Of a stretch of 64,000 nt of DNA, positions 45,197 through 53,455 are shown in pieces; the stretch's first letter is position 1; each line of letters starts with the position of its first letter. The notes under the pieces were generated by a model. That model ran no database searches, was not told the origin of the DNA, and saw only the letters and a program-made list of their open reading frames with translations. The stretch is from Syntrophus gentianae. GTDB lineage: Bacteria; Desulfobacterota; Syntrophia; Syntrophales; Syntrophaceae. Location of the stretch: the NCBI RefSeq assembly GCF_900109885.1, contig NZ_FOBS01000003.1:62001-126000 (forward strand). Direction: 5' to 3'. A program made the translations under genes and the position numbers.

Positions 45197-46399
45197 ATGA
45201 TGGGATTTTTTGCCGACATTCTACGCGACAGCCGGAGGGGGGGAACGGCCCCCTGCGTATCCGTGGCGCCTGCCGCGGGTATGGGGAGCGACACAGCGCG
45301 AATGCGGCTCCGGGAAGAAGGGGGCGGCCAGCCGGTGTCTGTCCCGCAGCCGGCTCAGGACGGAACTCCAACCCGTAGGGTCTTGGACCCTTTGTCCGCT
45401 GAACGCCCCCCGATCGGGGAACTGAACGGAATGACGATTGAAGCTGCAGCCCTTCCCGATCCTGGAACAGGGGGGCAGGGAGGTCGCGAAAGCGCCCGGG
45501 CGGGAATGAGCGATTCCTTCATCGGGGAATCTTCTTACGGAGAGGCGATGTCTCGAATCGGGGAACAATCTGAGGCGCCACCGGTCAAGCGGCACAGGGA
45601 GGCGCAGACGGCTGTCCCGGCGGAGGCGGATGAGGAGGCTTCTGGTTCGCCTGCCGTGAGCATGGAGAGCGATACAGCGGAGATAAGACTTCGGGAGGAG
45701 GGCGGCGGTCAGCCGTTGAATGCGGGGCCAAAAACTCTGCAGGATGGTGGAGCCGTCACCCGCCGGGTGGTGGGCCCTTCGCCTTCGGAATACACCCCGG
45801 GTGCGGGAATTCCGGAGGTGACGATCAAAGGCGTAAGCCTTCCCAATCCTGTGGCACGAAAGCAGGCAGGTTGCGAAAGCGCCCGAACGGAAACGGACAG
45901 TTTCCGCGTTGAGTCGATGAAGTCGTTTCACGACGGTGATTCTATCGATGCTCCCCTGATTCCAGTGGACGCGAGGGATTCATTTGTACGGGAATCTTCG
46001 TCCGGAGATGCGGAGTCACGAGCCGGGAAAGTGTCTGTGGAAACGCAGGGGAGACGGCAAGCGGGGATGACCCGCGCGGGCTCCACCACCCCTCTTGATC
46101 AATCCACGGAAATAAAGACGGAGAATAATGACAGGGAGCAGGCCGCCGCCCTGTGTTTGCCCCCGGCTTCCGAAGGTGCGGAGCGGTTCCACCGGGCAAC
46201 CGGACGTCCGTTGCCTCCGATCCCAAAGGGAAACGAAGAAACAGGGTCCGGACGTTCCCTCCCGCCTCCGGAACCCAAGGTCAGGATCGGCACCATCGAG
46301 GTCGTCGTGGTTGTCCCGGCACCGGCGGATCGTTCGCCCCGGAGCGAGGAGCGCTCCCGGCCGGATCTGGCCAGCCGCCACTATTTGAGGAATATCTGA
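45197..46399 (+). CDS. Disordered, internally duplicated eCIS-associated protein
   Basis: 400 residues, rich in Gly, Ser, Glu, Pro and Arg, with almost no predicted hydrophobic core. Residues about 31-125 recur at about 158-250 (for example SDTARMRLREEGGGQP against SDTAEIRLREEGGGQP), a 127-residue period. The last 40 residues hold an ordered motif, KVRIGTIEVVVVVPAP then LASRHYLRNI. From memory, short proteins with an ending like RIGxIEV recur in eCIS loci between the baseplate zinc protein and DUF4255, so the tail is probably the functional part and the repeats a linker. It could act in assembly; it is too short and too disordered for a typical tape measure. Confidence 0.7.
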   Translation: MMGFFADILRDSRRGGTAPCVSVAPAAGMGSDTARMRLREEGGGQPVSVPQPAQDGTPTRRVLDPLSAERPPIGELNGMTIEAAALPDPGTGGQGGRESARAGMSDSFIGESSYGEAMSRIGEQSEAPPVKRHREAQTAVPAEADEEASGSPAVSMESDTAEIRLREEGGGQPLNAGPKTLQDGGAVTRRVVGPSPSEYTPGAGIPEVTIKGVSLPNPVARKQAGCESARTETDSFRVESMKSFHDGDSIDAPLIPVDARDSFVRESSSGDAESRAGKVSVETQGRRQAGMTRAGSTTPLDQSTEIKTENNDREQAAALCLPPASEGAERFHRATGRPLPPIPKGNEETGSGRSLPPPEPKVRIGTIEVVVVVPAPADRSPRSEERSRPDLASRHYLRNI

Positions 46400-46400
46400 T

Positions 46401-47432
46401 ATGTCCCTTCCGCGCTCATCACTCTCCCAGGTCTGCCGGGCCATTGCCGATTTCGTCGGCGTGGGGCTCAACGCCAGCGCCAATTCGATCCAGGTCATGA
46501 TCGGTTCCCCGGCCAGCGCCGCACCGTCCGTCACCGACACGACCCACCGGGTGAATCTCTTCTTCTACAGGATCGAACCGGCGGGATTCTTTCCCGGCGA
46601 CACGCCCGGCGATCCCTGGTGGGTGCGGCTCCACTGCCTCGTCACCGGTTTCGGCATCGAGGAAGAGCAGGTAAGCGCCGGAGAGAACGACCTGCGCCTC
46701 CTCGGCGAGGTGATGCGGCTCTTCCACGAGACGCCGGTGCAGACCGCGCTCACGGTGGACGACGAGACCTTCCGCCTCCAGGTGATCTTTCTTCCCCTGG
46801 GCGCCGATGACCTGAATCACATCTGGTCGACCCAGGGTGACGTGAGTTACCGCCCTTCCATTGCCTACGAGATGGCCCTGGCGCCGGTACTTCCCCGGGA
46901 GCCCCGTCCCGAAAGCCCGCTGGTGGGGCGGATCGGTTCCGAAGTCCGCGCCGTTTCCATAGCCCGGACCTCACCCTTTTCCGGGGCAACCGCCGCGCCG
47001 CCTGTTCCCCGGTCGACGGTGGACAACTCGCGGCCGGACTGGGCGCCGGTCATCTGTTTCGTGGCAGACGAGGTGTGCGCCGGCAGCCTTCTCTTCGCCC
47101 TCGGGAGCCAGGAACTGACCGATTTCGTTCCTGCCGTCTGGGTGGCCGGGGAGCCGGGAGCTGCCGTCACCCTTGCCTGGCAGCGATGGACGAGCAGTGG
47201 CGGCTGGCAGGATGAAGCAGATACAACGAATACCACGGCGACGTCCCTTACCCTTGATCCCGAGCTGGGCGGTGATGCGCAGACCGTTGAATTCGCCCTT
47301 CCCGTGGACCTTGTCTCCGGCGGAGGCCAGGCGGTCCTCTATGCCGAGCGGAGCTGGGTGCGGGGGGCGGACGGGGTGACGGTGAAGGTGCGGAGCAATC
47401 CTCTTCTGGTCACCGTTTACGGAGGGGCGTGA
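46401..47432 (+). CDS. DUF4255 protein (Pvc16-like tail cap/terminator)
   Basis: 343 residues. The N-terminal ~190 residues match DUF4255: RVNLFFYRIEPAGFF, LHCLVTGFG, ENDLRLLGEVMRLFHETP and SYRPSIAYEM. In PVC and Afp the equivalent (Pvc16) caps the end of tube and sheath and sets termination. The C-terminal ~150 residues are an immunoglobulin-like beta domain (AVTLAWQRW ... VKVRSNPLLVTVYG). Its stop overlaps the ATPase start by 4 nt. Confidence 0.9.
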   Translation: MSLPRSSLSQVCRAIADFVGVGLNASANSIQVMIGSPASAAPSVTDTTHRVNLFFYRIEPAGFFPGDTPGDPWWVRLHCLVTGFGIEEEQVSAGENDLRLLGEVMRLFHETPVQTALTVDDETFRLQVIFLPLGADDLNHIWSTQGDVSYRPSIAYEMALAPVLPREPRPESPLVGRIGSEVRAVSIARTSPFSGATAAPPVPRSTVDNSRPDWAPVICFVADEVCAGSLLFALGSQELTDFVPAVWVAGEPGAAVTLAWQRWTSSGGWQDEADTTNTTATSLTLDPELGGDAQTVEFALPVDLVSGGGQAVLYAERSWVRGADGVTVKVRSNPLLVTVYGGA

Positions 47433-48769
47433 TGGAATCCACCGTGTGGACCAGGGGAGAGGCTTGCTTCGCATCCGAGTGGGAGAGGATCGGCCTGCTG
47501 GCACATATCCTGGCAGAGTCCCGCCAGGGGCGGCAGGCATCCCAGGGTGAACTGGATCAGCTTCGGACGTTGCAGCAGCAGGTGGAGGCCTTCCGCCGGG
47601 AGGAGGGGGGATGGGCCGCGGTGGCGCCCCCCGGACTTTCTCCTCTGGAGTTCGACGTCCTTGCCTGTGCGGCCGCGCCAGAGGCGGAACCCCGGCTTGG
47701 GTGGCTTTTCATGACGCTTCAGCCCGGTGCGCCGACTCCTTACCCGACGCCGGCGCTCCTTCAGGAGATCCTGGCCATAGCCCCCGAGGAAACGCCGCTC
47801 CTTTACGGAGCCCTTTCCGAGACATCGCCCCTGCGCCTCGGCGGCCTTATCGAAGTGGCGGGGGGAGACCCTTACCAGCCGCTCCGTCCGGCGGCGGGGG
47901 TGACGGCCCGGCTTCTGGGCCGCCCTGCCGTTACCGGAGATCTGCCGGGGGCGGTCCTGGTGAAAACGCCGGCCCGGTGGGAAGATCTTGTGCTGCCGTC
48001 GGACCGGGTTGCCATGCTCCAGGAGTTTCTCCTCTGGATCACCCACAAGGCCACCGTGGTCGGCGAATGGGGAGGCGGCGATTGCGGCGGCCCCGTGGCA
48101 CTCTTCGCCGGCCCGTCGGGGACTGGAAAGACCTTTGCCGCCGCGGTCCTCGCCGCCAGGCTGGAGTGGCCCCTCTACCGGGTCGATCTGGGGCGGCTGG
48201 TGAGCAAGTACATCGGAGAGACGGAAAAGAACCTGAACCGCCTTTTCGACGCGGCCCACGGCCAGCCGATGATCCTGCAGTTCGACGAGGCCGACAGCCT
48301 CTTCAGCAAGCGGGGAGAGGTGAGGGAGGCCCGGGATCGTTACGCCAACATGGAGGTGAGCCACCTCCTGGCCCGCATCGAGTCCCACTCGGGGCCGGTG
48401 ATCCTCACCACCAACCTCCGCAAGCACCTGGACCCGGCCTTTGCCCGTCGTTTCCAGGTGGTTGTGGATTTTCCCCGCCCCGATGCCGAGGCCCGGACAC
48501 GGCTCTGGCAGCGGCTCCTGCCGCCCCGGATGCCCCGGGACCCGGGGGTTGCCCCCGCCTTCTTGGGTGCCGCCGTCAACCTGACCGGCGGGAGCATCCG
48601 CAACGCCGCCCTCCACGCGGCATACCTGGCCGCCGGAGCGGGGAGCCCCCTCAACCTGGGGCACGTGGCCCTGGCGATCTGGCGGGAGTTGGGCAAGGAC
48701 GGCCGGGAACTCTCCCGCACCGACCTGGGGCCCATGGCGCCTTTCCTGCCCAGGGAGGTCCCATGCTGA
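47429..48769 (+). CDS. AAA+ ATPase of the injection system (Pvc15-like)
   Basis: 446 residues. A helical N-terminal domain of about 200 residues precedes one AAA+ module with Walker A GPSGTGKT (G231-T238 region, starting near residue 228), Walker B LQFDEADS (283-290), the pore-type KYIGETEKN segment and the arginine finger FARRF. eCIS clusters always carry such an ATPase, essential for particle assembly or stability. It is coupled by overlap to genes on both sides. Confidence 0.93.
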   Translation: MMESTVWTRGEACFASEWERIGLLAHILAESRQGRQASQGELDQLRTLQQQVEAFRREEGGWAAVAPPGLSPLEFDVLACAAAPEAEPRLGWLFMTLQPGAPTPYPTPALLQEILAIAPEETPLLYGALSETSPLRLGGLIEVAGGDPYQPLRPAAGVTARLLGRPAVTGDLPGAVLVKTPARWEDLVLPSDRVAMLQEFLLWITHKATVVGEWGGGDCGGPVALFAGPSGTGKTFAAAVLAARLEWPLYRVDLGRLVSKYIGETEKNLNRLFDAAHGQPMILQFDEADSLFSKRGEVREARDRYANMEVSHLLARIESHSGPVILTTNLRKHLDPAFARRFQVVVDFPRPDAEARTRLWQRLLPPRMPRDPGVAPAFLGAAVNLTGGSIRNAALHAAYLAAGAGSPLNLGHVALAIWRELGKDGRELSRTDLGPMAPFLPREVPC

Positions 48770-48996
48770 CCATCGACCGCCTGCATCTGCAGCTTCCCCC
48801 AGCCTTCCGGGACCGGGCCGGGGAGATCGCCCGCCTGGTGGCGGAAGAGCTGGCAACGGTCCCGATGACTGCCGACCTGCAGCTGGACCGGCTGGCGGTA
48901 CCGCCGGTGGAGATTTCCCCGCTGGCCACAGACCGGGACGTGGCACGGGCCGTAGCGGCATCGGTCCACAAAGGGATACGGAACGAAACGAGGTAA
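48763..48996 (+). CDS. Small eCIS-associated protein
   Basis: A 77-residue protein whose ATG lies inside the end of the ATPase gene (7-nt overlap) with AGGGAGG 5 nt upstream. It reads MLTIDRLHLQLPPAFRDRA, then RLVAEELATVPM, a beta strand then an amphipathic helix, and ends basic. Short proteins of this shape recur between the ATPase and the hub protein in related clusters, as far as I recall. Function unknown. Confidence 0.75.
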   Translation: MLTIDRLHLQLPPAFRDRAGEIARLVAEELATVPMTADLQLDRLAVPPVEISPLATDRDVARAVAASVHKGIRNETR

Positions 48997-48999
48997 GAG

Positions 49000-49638
49000 A
49001 TGCTCAACACCGTCAAGGGAATGCTTATCGAATATGCCCTGTCGATTCCGCCGCTGGTGCTGGTTTTCGACTTCAACCCCCAGTCCCTGACCCGCACCCG
49101 CACGCTCACCCTGCGGACCGGAAGCGCCCCCGGAACCCGGGGGGGATACGACTTTGCGCTTCCCACGGAGACATCACGGGTGGCCCAGGGAGTCACCGTA
49201 CAGCCGGAAAGCTTTTCCATGGATATCCTCCTGGACGCCACCGACCGGATGAACGACGGCGATCCCCTGGCGACGCAGTTCGGCATCGAGCCGGAACTGG
49301 ATACCCTCCGCACCATGGTGGAGCCCAAGGCCCAGGGACCGGGCGGTTTCCAGACCCTGGCGAGCCTCGATCTCGGAGGCCAGCGGGCCTTCCAGCGGAG
49401 CGAATCCGCATCGGTGCTGCTGCTGGTCTGGGGAACCCATATCCTGCCCGTGTTTCTCACCAGTATCCGCGTGACCGAAGAGGCCCATCTCCCCTCTCTG
49501 GTTCCCTATCGGGCACGGGCCAATCTCACCATGCAGGTCATCGAAGGGAACAACCCCTTCTACCAGGTCGAGAAGGTGCGGCAGGTGGTGAGTGCCGCCT
49601 TGAACACGGGAAACACCGTAATCGGAGGGATTTTCTGA
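49000..49638 (+). CDS. CIS-tube-type hub protein (N-terminal part of Pvc7)
   Basis: 212 residues. The opening helix is followed by LVFDFNPQSLTRTRTLTL and by QPESFSMDILLDATDRMNDG and the late VPYRARANLTMQVIEGNNPF, the pattern of the CIS_tube N-terminal domain of Pvc7/Afp7. In PVC the same protein carries a C-terminal LysM domain; here that part is a separate gene directly downstream. It should join the tube to the baseplate hub. Confidence 0.85.
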   Translation: MLNTVKGMLIEYALSIPPLVLVFDFNPQSLTRTRTLTLRTGSAPGTRGGYDFALPTETSRVAQGVTVQPESFSMDILLDATDRMNDGDPLATQFGIEPELDTLRTMVEPKAQGPGGFQTLASLDLGGQRAFQRSESASVLLLVWGTHILPVFLTSIRVTEEAHLPSLVPYRARANLTMQVIEGNNPFYQVEKVRQVVSAALNTGNTVIGGIF

Positions 49639-49639
49639 C

Positions 49640-49930
49640 ATGTTCCAGAAGGGGAGCCGCTACGAGAAGAGCCAGAAATTTAAACCGTCCTCCGACGGAA
49701 CCACGGTTTTTGCGGGGATTCGCCCCCGGACCATCGGGTCCGCAACCGGTGTCGTGGAGCATGTGGTGAAGGCCGGCGACCGATTGGACCTTCTGGCCCG
49801 CCACTATTACAACGACGATCGCCTCTGGTGGCGGATCGTCGATGCCAATCCGGACTTCTTTTATGGCGACGACATGATGCTGGAGGAGATGGAGGGGCGG
49901 GTGATCCTGATACCGAAAGCGAAGGAATAG
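49640..49930 (+). CDS. LysM-domain baseplate protein (C-terminal part of Pvc7)
   Basis: 96 residues with one LysM domain: EHVVKAGDRLDLLARHYYND followed by WWRIVDANPDFF and a closing GRVILIP. GGAGGGA lies 9 nt before the ATG and inside the end of the previous gene. It corresponds to the LysM half of Pvc7, and to gp53-type baseplate proteins of phage. Confidence 0.88.
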   Translation: MFQKGSRYEKSQKFKPSSDGTTVFAGIRPRTIGSATGVVEHVVKAGDRLDLLARHYYNDDRLWWRIVDANPDFFYGDDMMLEEMEGRVILIPKAKE

Positions 49931-49933
49931 GGC

Positions 49934-51079
49934 ATGATCCTGGATCTCTTTACTTCAAAACGCCGCGAGCCGGCCGAGTGCATCATCCGTGTGGGGAACG
50001 CAGGTCTTGAGATTTCCGACCTCTACCCCTTCCTTGCGGAGGTGACGGTGGATGTCAGCCGGGCCGAGCCGGCGGTGGCGACCATCACCTTCGAAAGCCG
50101 CCGTGACGAACAGGGGAATTGGCTCGTCCAGGACGACGGGCGTCTGGCCCCCTGGGAGCCCATCGTCATCGAAGCGGCCTTCGGCAGCGCCACCGAGGAG
50201 GTCATGCGGGGGTACATCCGGGAGGTGCGGGCCGACTACCCGGAAGACGCCGGGAGCGCCCGGGTGACGGTGGAATGCCGGGACGACTCGCTGGCCCTGG
50301 ACCGGGAGCATGTCCGGATGGTCTGGGGAGGCGACGCGCCCACGACCGACCAGGTGATCGTTCCCACGATCCTCGGCAAGTACGGCCTATCCCCGGACCC
50401 GGCCAACGAAAGCGGCCAGACGGGACTCGTCATCAACCAGGACGGGACGGACATCGAGTTTCTCCGGCGGCGGGCCGAGGCCAACGGCTACGACCTCATC
50501 TTCCGGGAGGGGATGGCCTATTTCGGTCCCATGCGCCTCGACGCGGAGCCCCAGGAGACGATTCTGGTGTACGCCGGCGAGGGGACCAGCGCCTACCGCT
50601 TCTCAGTCCGCGACGACGGCCACCAGGCCGACCGCGTTTCCTTCGACCGGGCCGAAACCGCAGGGAGCGGCGCCGTCTCCGAGACGGTAAACCCGGATCT
50701 GCCTCTTCTGGGCAACGAGGCGGCCACGGGGGCCGGCAGTGGCCTTCCCGACTTCGCCTGGCGAATGAGCCGCCAGGGGGAGATGAGCGAAGACGAATGG
50801 CGCGCCCGGGCCCAGCGCCGGGCCAACGACCTCTCTCTCCGGGTGAAGGGGGAGGGAGAACTGGACGGTTCTCTTTACGGCCATGTGCTGCGGGTAGGGG
50901 AGCCCGTTGGGGTGGACGGCGTGGGGGAACGGTACGGCGGAATCTGGTTCGTGGATACTGTCAGGCACCGGTTCAGCACCGAAGGGTACCGTCAGGGCTT
51001 CAACCTGTTGCGCAATGCCTACGGCGACAACCTGGGAAGCGGCGCCGGCGGGGTGCTGACCGGCGTTTTGGGGGGATAG
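49934..51079 (+). CDS. gpD-like baseplate hub protein
   Basis: 381 residues of the phage late control D / VgrG N-terminal family: PFLAEVTVDVSRAEPAVATI, YIREVRADYPED, DQVIVPTILGKYGL and DIEFLRRRAEANGYDLIF. It forms the trimeric hub on which the tube sits. In PVC (Pvc8) hub and spike are one polypeptide; here the spike is the next gene. Confidence 0.9.
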   Translation: MILDLFTSKRREPAECIIRVGNAGLEISDLYPFLAEVTVDVSRAEPAVATITFESRRDEQGNWLVQDDGRLAPWEPIVIEAAFGSATEEVMRGYIREVRADYPEDAGSARVTVECRDDSLALDREHVRMVWGGDAPTTDQVIVPTILGKYGLSPDPANESGQTGLVINQDGTDIEFLRRRAEANGYDLIFREGMAYFGPMRLDAEPQETILVYAGEGTSAYRFSVRDDGHQADRVSFDRAETAGSGAVSETVNPDLPLLGNEAATGAGSGLPDFAWRMSRQGEMSEDEWRARAQRRANDLSLRVKGEGELDGSLYGHVLRVGEPVGVDGVGERYGGIWFVDTVRHRFSTEGYRQGFNLLRNAYGDNLGSGAGGVLTGVLGG

Positions 51080-51892
51080 ATGGAAGATCTGCTTCTGGAA
51101 CTGGCGCGGCAGTACCGAAACCGCTACTACGGCAAGTACCGGGGATTCGTGACCGACAACGACGATCCGGAGAAACGGGGACGGCTTCGCCTTGTGGTGC
51201 CGTCGGTCCTCGGCGAGACCCCGACCGGATGGGCGCTTCCGAGCCTGCCCTTCGGCGGCCTGGCCGACCAGGGGCTCTTCGTGGTCCCGGAAGTGGATGC
51301 CCAGGTCTGGGTGGAATTCGAGGCGGGAAACGTGGACCTTCCCATCTGGACCGGCACCTTCTGGCAGGCGAGCGGCGACCCGCCGGCGGAGGCGGACAAG
51401 TCACCCCCGACGACCCGGGTCCTGAAGACCCCGTCGGGACATGTCCTCCAATTCGACGATGAATCCGGGAAGGAAAAATTCCGTCTCGCCCATCCGGCCG
51501 GCACCGAGATGACCGTGGATGAAAAGGGAACGGTCATCGTGGCCGACGCCAAGGGGAACACCCTGACCCTTGACGCCGACGCCGGCCAGGTGATCGTGGA
51601 GGATTCCAACGGCAACACCATTACCCTGTCCTCCAGCGGCGCCACCATCGAGGACGCCAACGGCAACAAAGTGGAGATGGCCGCCTCGGGGATCACCGTC
51701 AAGGGGCAGCAGGTGGTGGTGGAGGGGCAGATGGTCATGCTGGCGGGGCAGGGGGGAGAGCCGATCATCAAGGGACAGAGCTTTCTCACTCTTTTCGCCA
51801 CACACGTCCACCCGAGCGCCATGGGCCCCACCGGCCCCCCGATCCCCCAGGGGGAAATGAGCACATTATCCATGAAAGTGATGACGAGTTAG
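51080..51892 (+). CDS. gpV-like spike (central needle) protein
   Basis: 270 residues. An OB-fold N-terminus (KYRGFVTDNDDPEKRGRLRL, then VVPEVDAQVWVEFEAGNVDL) leads to a triple-stranded beta-helix with regular short repeats (TVIVADAKGNTLTL, QVIVEDSNGNTITL, ATIEDANGNKVEM, GITVKGQQVVVEG), ending in ATHVHPSAMGPTGPPIPQG, the usual gpV-type tail. It is the membrane-piercing tip. No PAAR protein gene is present to cap it. Confidence 0.92.
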   Translation: MEDLLLELARQYRNRYYGKYRGFVTDNDDPEKRGRLRLVVPSVLGETPTGWALPSLPFGGLADQGLFVVPEVDAQVWVEFEAGNVDLPIWTGTFWQASGDPPAEADKSPPTTRVLKTPSGHVLQFDDESGKEKFRLAHPAGTEMTVDEKGTVIVADAKGNTLTLDADAGQVIVEDSNGNTITLSSSGATIEDANGNKVEMAASGITVKGQQVVVEGQMVMLAGQGGEPIIKGQSFLTLFATHVHPSAMGPTGPPIPQGEMSTLSMKVMTS

Positions 51893-51900
51893 GAGCATCC

Positions 51901-52275
51901 ATGAACCGACTGACGGATCCCCCCTATATGTCTTTTCCGCTCCGCATCGGAGAACAAGGGGCCGCCGCGGCCGACCGCCGGTCCCACGTGCGGCAGCAGA
52001 TCGAGCAGGTCCTCTTTACCAACCCCAACGAGCGGGTCTTCCGTCCCGACTTCGGGGCGGGGCTCAAGCAGCTGGTCTTCGAGCCCAATTCCTCGGTCCT
52101 CTGGGAGATTACCCGCAAGCGGATCTCCTCGTCCCTGGCCGAGGCCCTCCGCGGGGAGGTGGACCCCAAGAGCCTGGAGGTGGAGGTGAGGGGGGAAGGG
52201 GAAAAACTTCTGATCACCGTTTCCTACGCCCTGGCCGCCATCGGCCGCGGGGAGCGGCACGAATTCCTGGTGTAA
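51901..52275 (+). CDS. gp25-like baseplate wedge protein
   Basis: 124 residues of the gp25/GPW family: VRQQIEQVLFTNPNERVFRPDFGAGL is split here as VRQQIEQVLFTNP and ERVFRPDFGAGLKQLVFEPN, the EPR/FRPDFG region that links sheath to baseplate in contractile tails. AGGAG lies 6 nt before the ATG. Equivalent to Pvc9. Confidence 0.95.
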   Translation: MNRLTDPPYMSFPLRIGEQGAAAADRRSHVRQQIEQVLFTNPNERVFRPDFGAGLKQLVFEPNSSVLWEITRKRISSSLAEALRGEVDPKSLEVEVRGEGEKLLITVSYALAAIGRGERHEFLV

Positions 52276-52279
52276 GAAC

Positions 52280-53455
52280 ATGGCCGAGAATCCGAAGAGC
52301 ATACTGACCTTTGAAGGCTACTGCCCCGACTGCGCCGAGCGGCGGGTAGAGTTCCCCGCGCCTCTGCCCGGACCGGGGGACGACTTTGACTGGCTGGTGC
52401 GGGACTACGACAGCTTCCGCCGCTTTCTGCTCGAAGAGCTGGCAGGCCGGTTTCCCGAGCGGACCCGCTGGACCGCGGGAGATCTGGAAGTGGTCCTCGT
52501 GGAGGTTTTGGCTGCGGTCCTCGACCAGCTTTCGGACATGGCCGACCGGGTGGCAACGGAGGCGTACCTGGAAACGGCGCGGCGTCCCGAATCGGTGCGG
52601 CGGCTCCTCTCCCTCATCGGTTATGACGCCGCCACGGCCGCCGGGCTGGAGGACGATCCCCCCGCGACTCCGGGCGGCAAGACCCGCTACGAGCAACTGG
52701 AGGATATCTGGCGCCGCAATCCTCTTCTGATGGACCCGGCCCGCCTGGAAGGGCCCAGGGCTATCCATACCCAGCGGCGGATGGTGACCGTCGCCGACTA
52801 CGCCGACCGGCTCGCCGACCACCCCCTCGTTCTCCGGGCCAGCGCCTGGAGCGCCTGGACCGGCTCGTGGCCCACGGTCCGGGTCGCCACAGTTCTCTGG
52901 AACGACCATCTCCTCGATGAGGAGGGGCTCGCCTACCCCGACGACCTGAGAGGGCGAATCGAGGCGTTCCACCAGGAGCGCCGGATCTGGGAACCGGTCT
53001 GGGCGAACGATTCCCCCACCATCCGGACCCTCCTCCATCCCTACCTGGAGGCATGGCGCATGGCTGGCCAGGAGGTGGTGCTGGAGGATGCGGTGCCGGT
53101 GGCGATCAAAATGTTCATCTCCATCAGGGTGCAGGAGAACTACTTTCAGTCCGAGGTCCGCAACGCCGTCCGCCAGGCCCTGGGGACCGGTCCGGGGGGC
53201 TTCTTCGAGCCGGGTCGCCTTGGCTTCGGTGAAGACCTTTACGCCAGCGACGTCTTCCAGACCATCATGTCCCTGGACGGGGTCGAAAACGTCTGCCTCA
53301 ACCGCTTCAAGCGGCTCGGCGACTCGTACCCGGACCAGACCGACACGGGACGCATTCCCCTCGAAGGGCTCGAAATCGCCGTCTGCGTCAACGATCCGGG
53401 CCGCCCCGAGCGGGGCTACATCAACCTTACACTGACCGGAGGGCGTCGAGGATGA
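52280..53455 (+). CDS. gpJ-like baseplate assembly protein, smaller paralogue
   Basis: 391 residues. FDWLVRDYDSFRRFLLEELA, LVEVLAAVLDQLSDMADR, RRPESVRRLLSLIGYD and the late DVFQTIMSLDGVENV make a baseplate J-type protein (Pvc11/Afp11 group). An N-terminal CPDC pair (about 15-18) might bind metal. Its end overlaps the next gene (ATGA). Confidence 0.85.
   Translation: MAENPKSILTFEGYCPDCAERRVEFPAPLPGPGDDFDWLVRDYDSFRRFLLEELAGRFPERTRWTAGDLEVVLVEVLAAVLDQLSDMADRVATEAYLETARRPESVRRLLSLIGYDAATAAGLEDDPPATPGGKTRYEQLEDIWRRNPLLMDPARLEGPRAIHTQRRMVTVADYADRLADHPLVLRASAWSAWTGSWPTVRVATVLWNDHLLDEEGLAYPDDLRGRIEAFHQERRIWEPVWANDSPTIRTLLHPYLEAWRMAGQEVVLEDAVPVAIKMFISIRVQENYFQSEVRNAVRQALGTGPGGFFEPGRLGFGEDLYASDVFQTIMSLDGVENVCLNRFKRLGDSYPDQTDTGRIPLEGLEIAVCVNDPGRPERGYINLTLTGGRRG

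Noticed and set aside
47611-48762. Plus-strand frame of 461 codons in another phase over the ATPase.
   Set aside because: Only its last 77 codons (48763-48996) are a real gene with its own start and site; the rest is a shadow.
47417-48961. Long minus-strand frame (514 codons) opposite the AAA+ ATPase.
   Set aside because: The + strand carries Walker A, Walker B and an arginine finger; the minus product is compositionally biased shadow sequence.
50119-51462. 447-codon + frame over the hub and spike genes.
   Set aside because: Arg/Gly/Pro-rich shadow of the gpD- and gpV-like genes.
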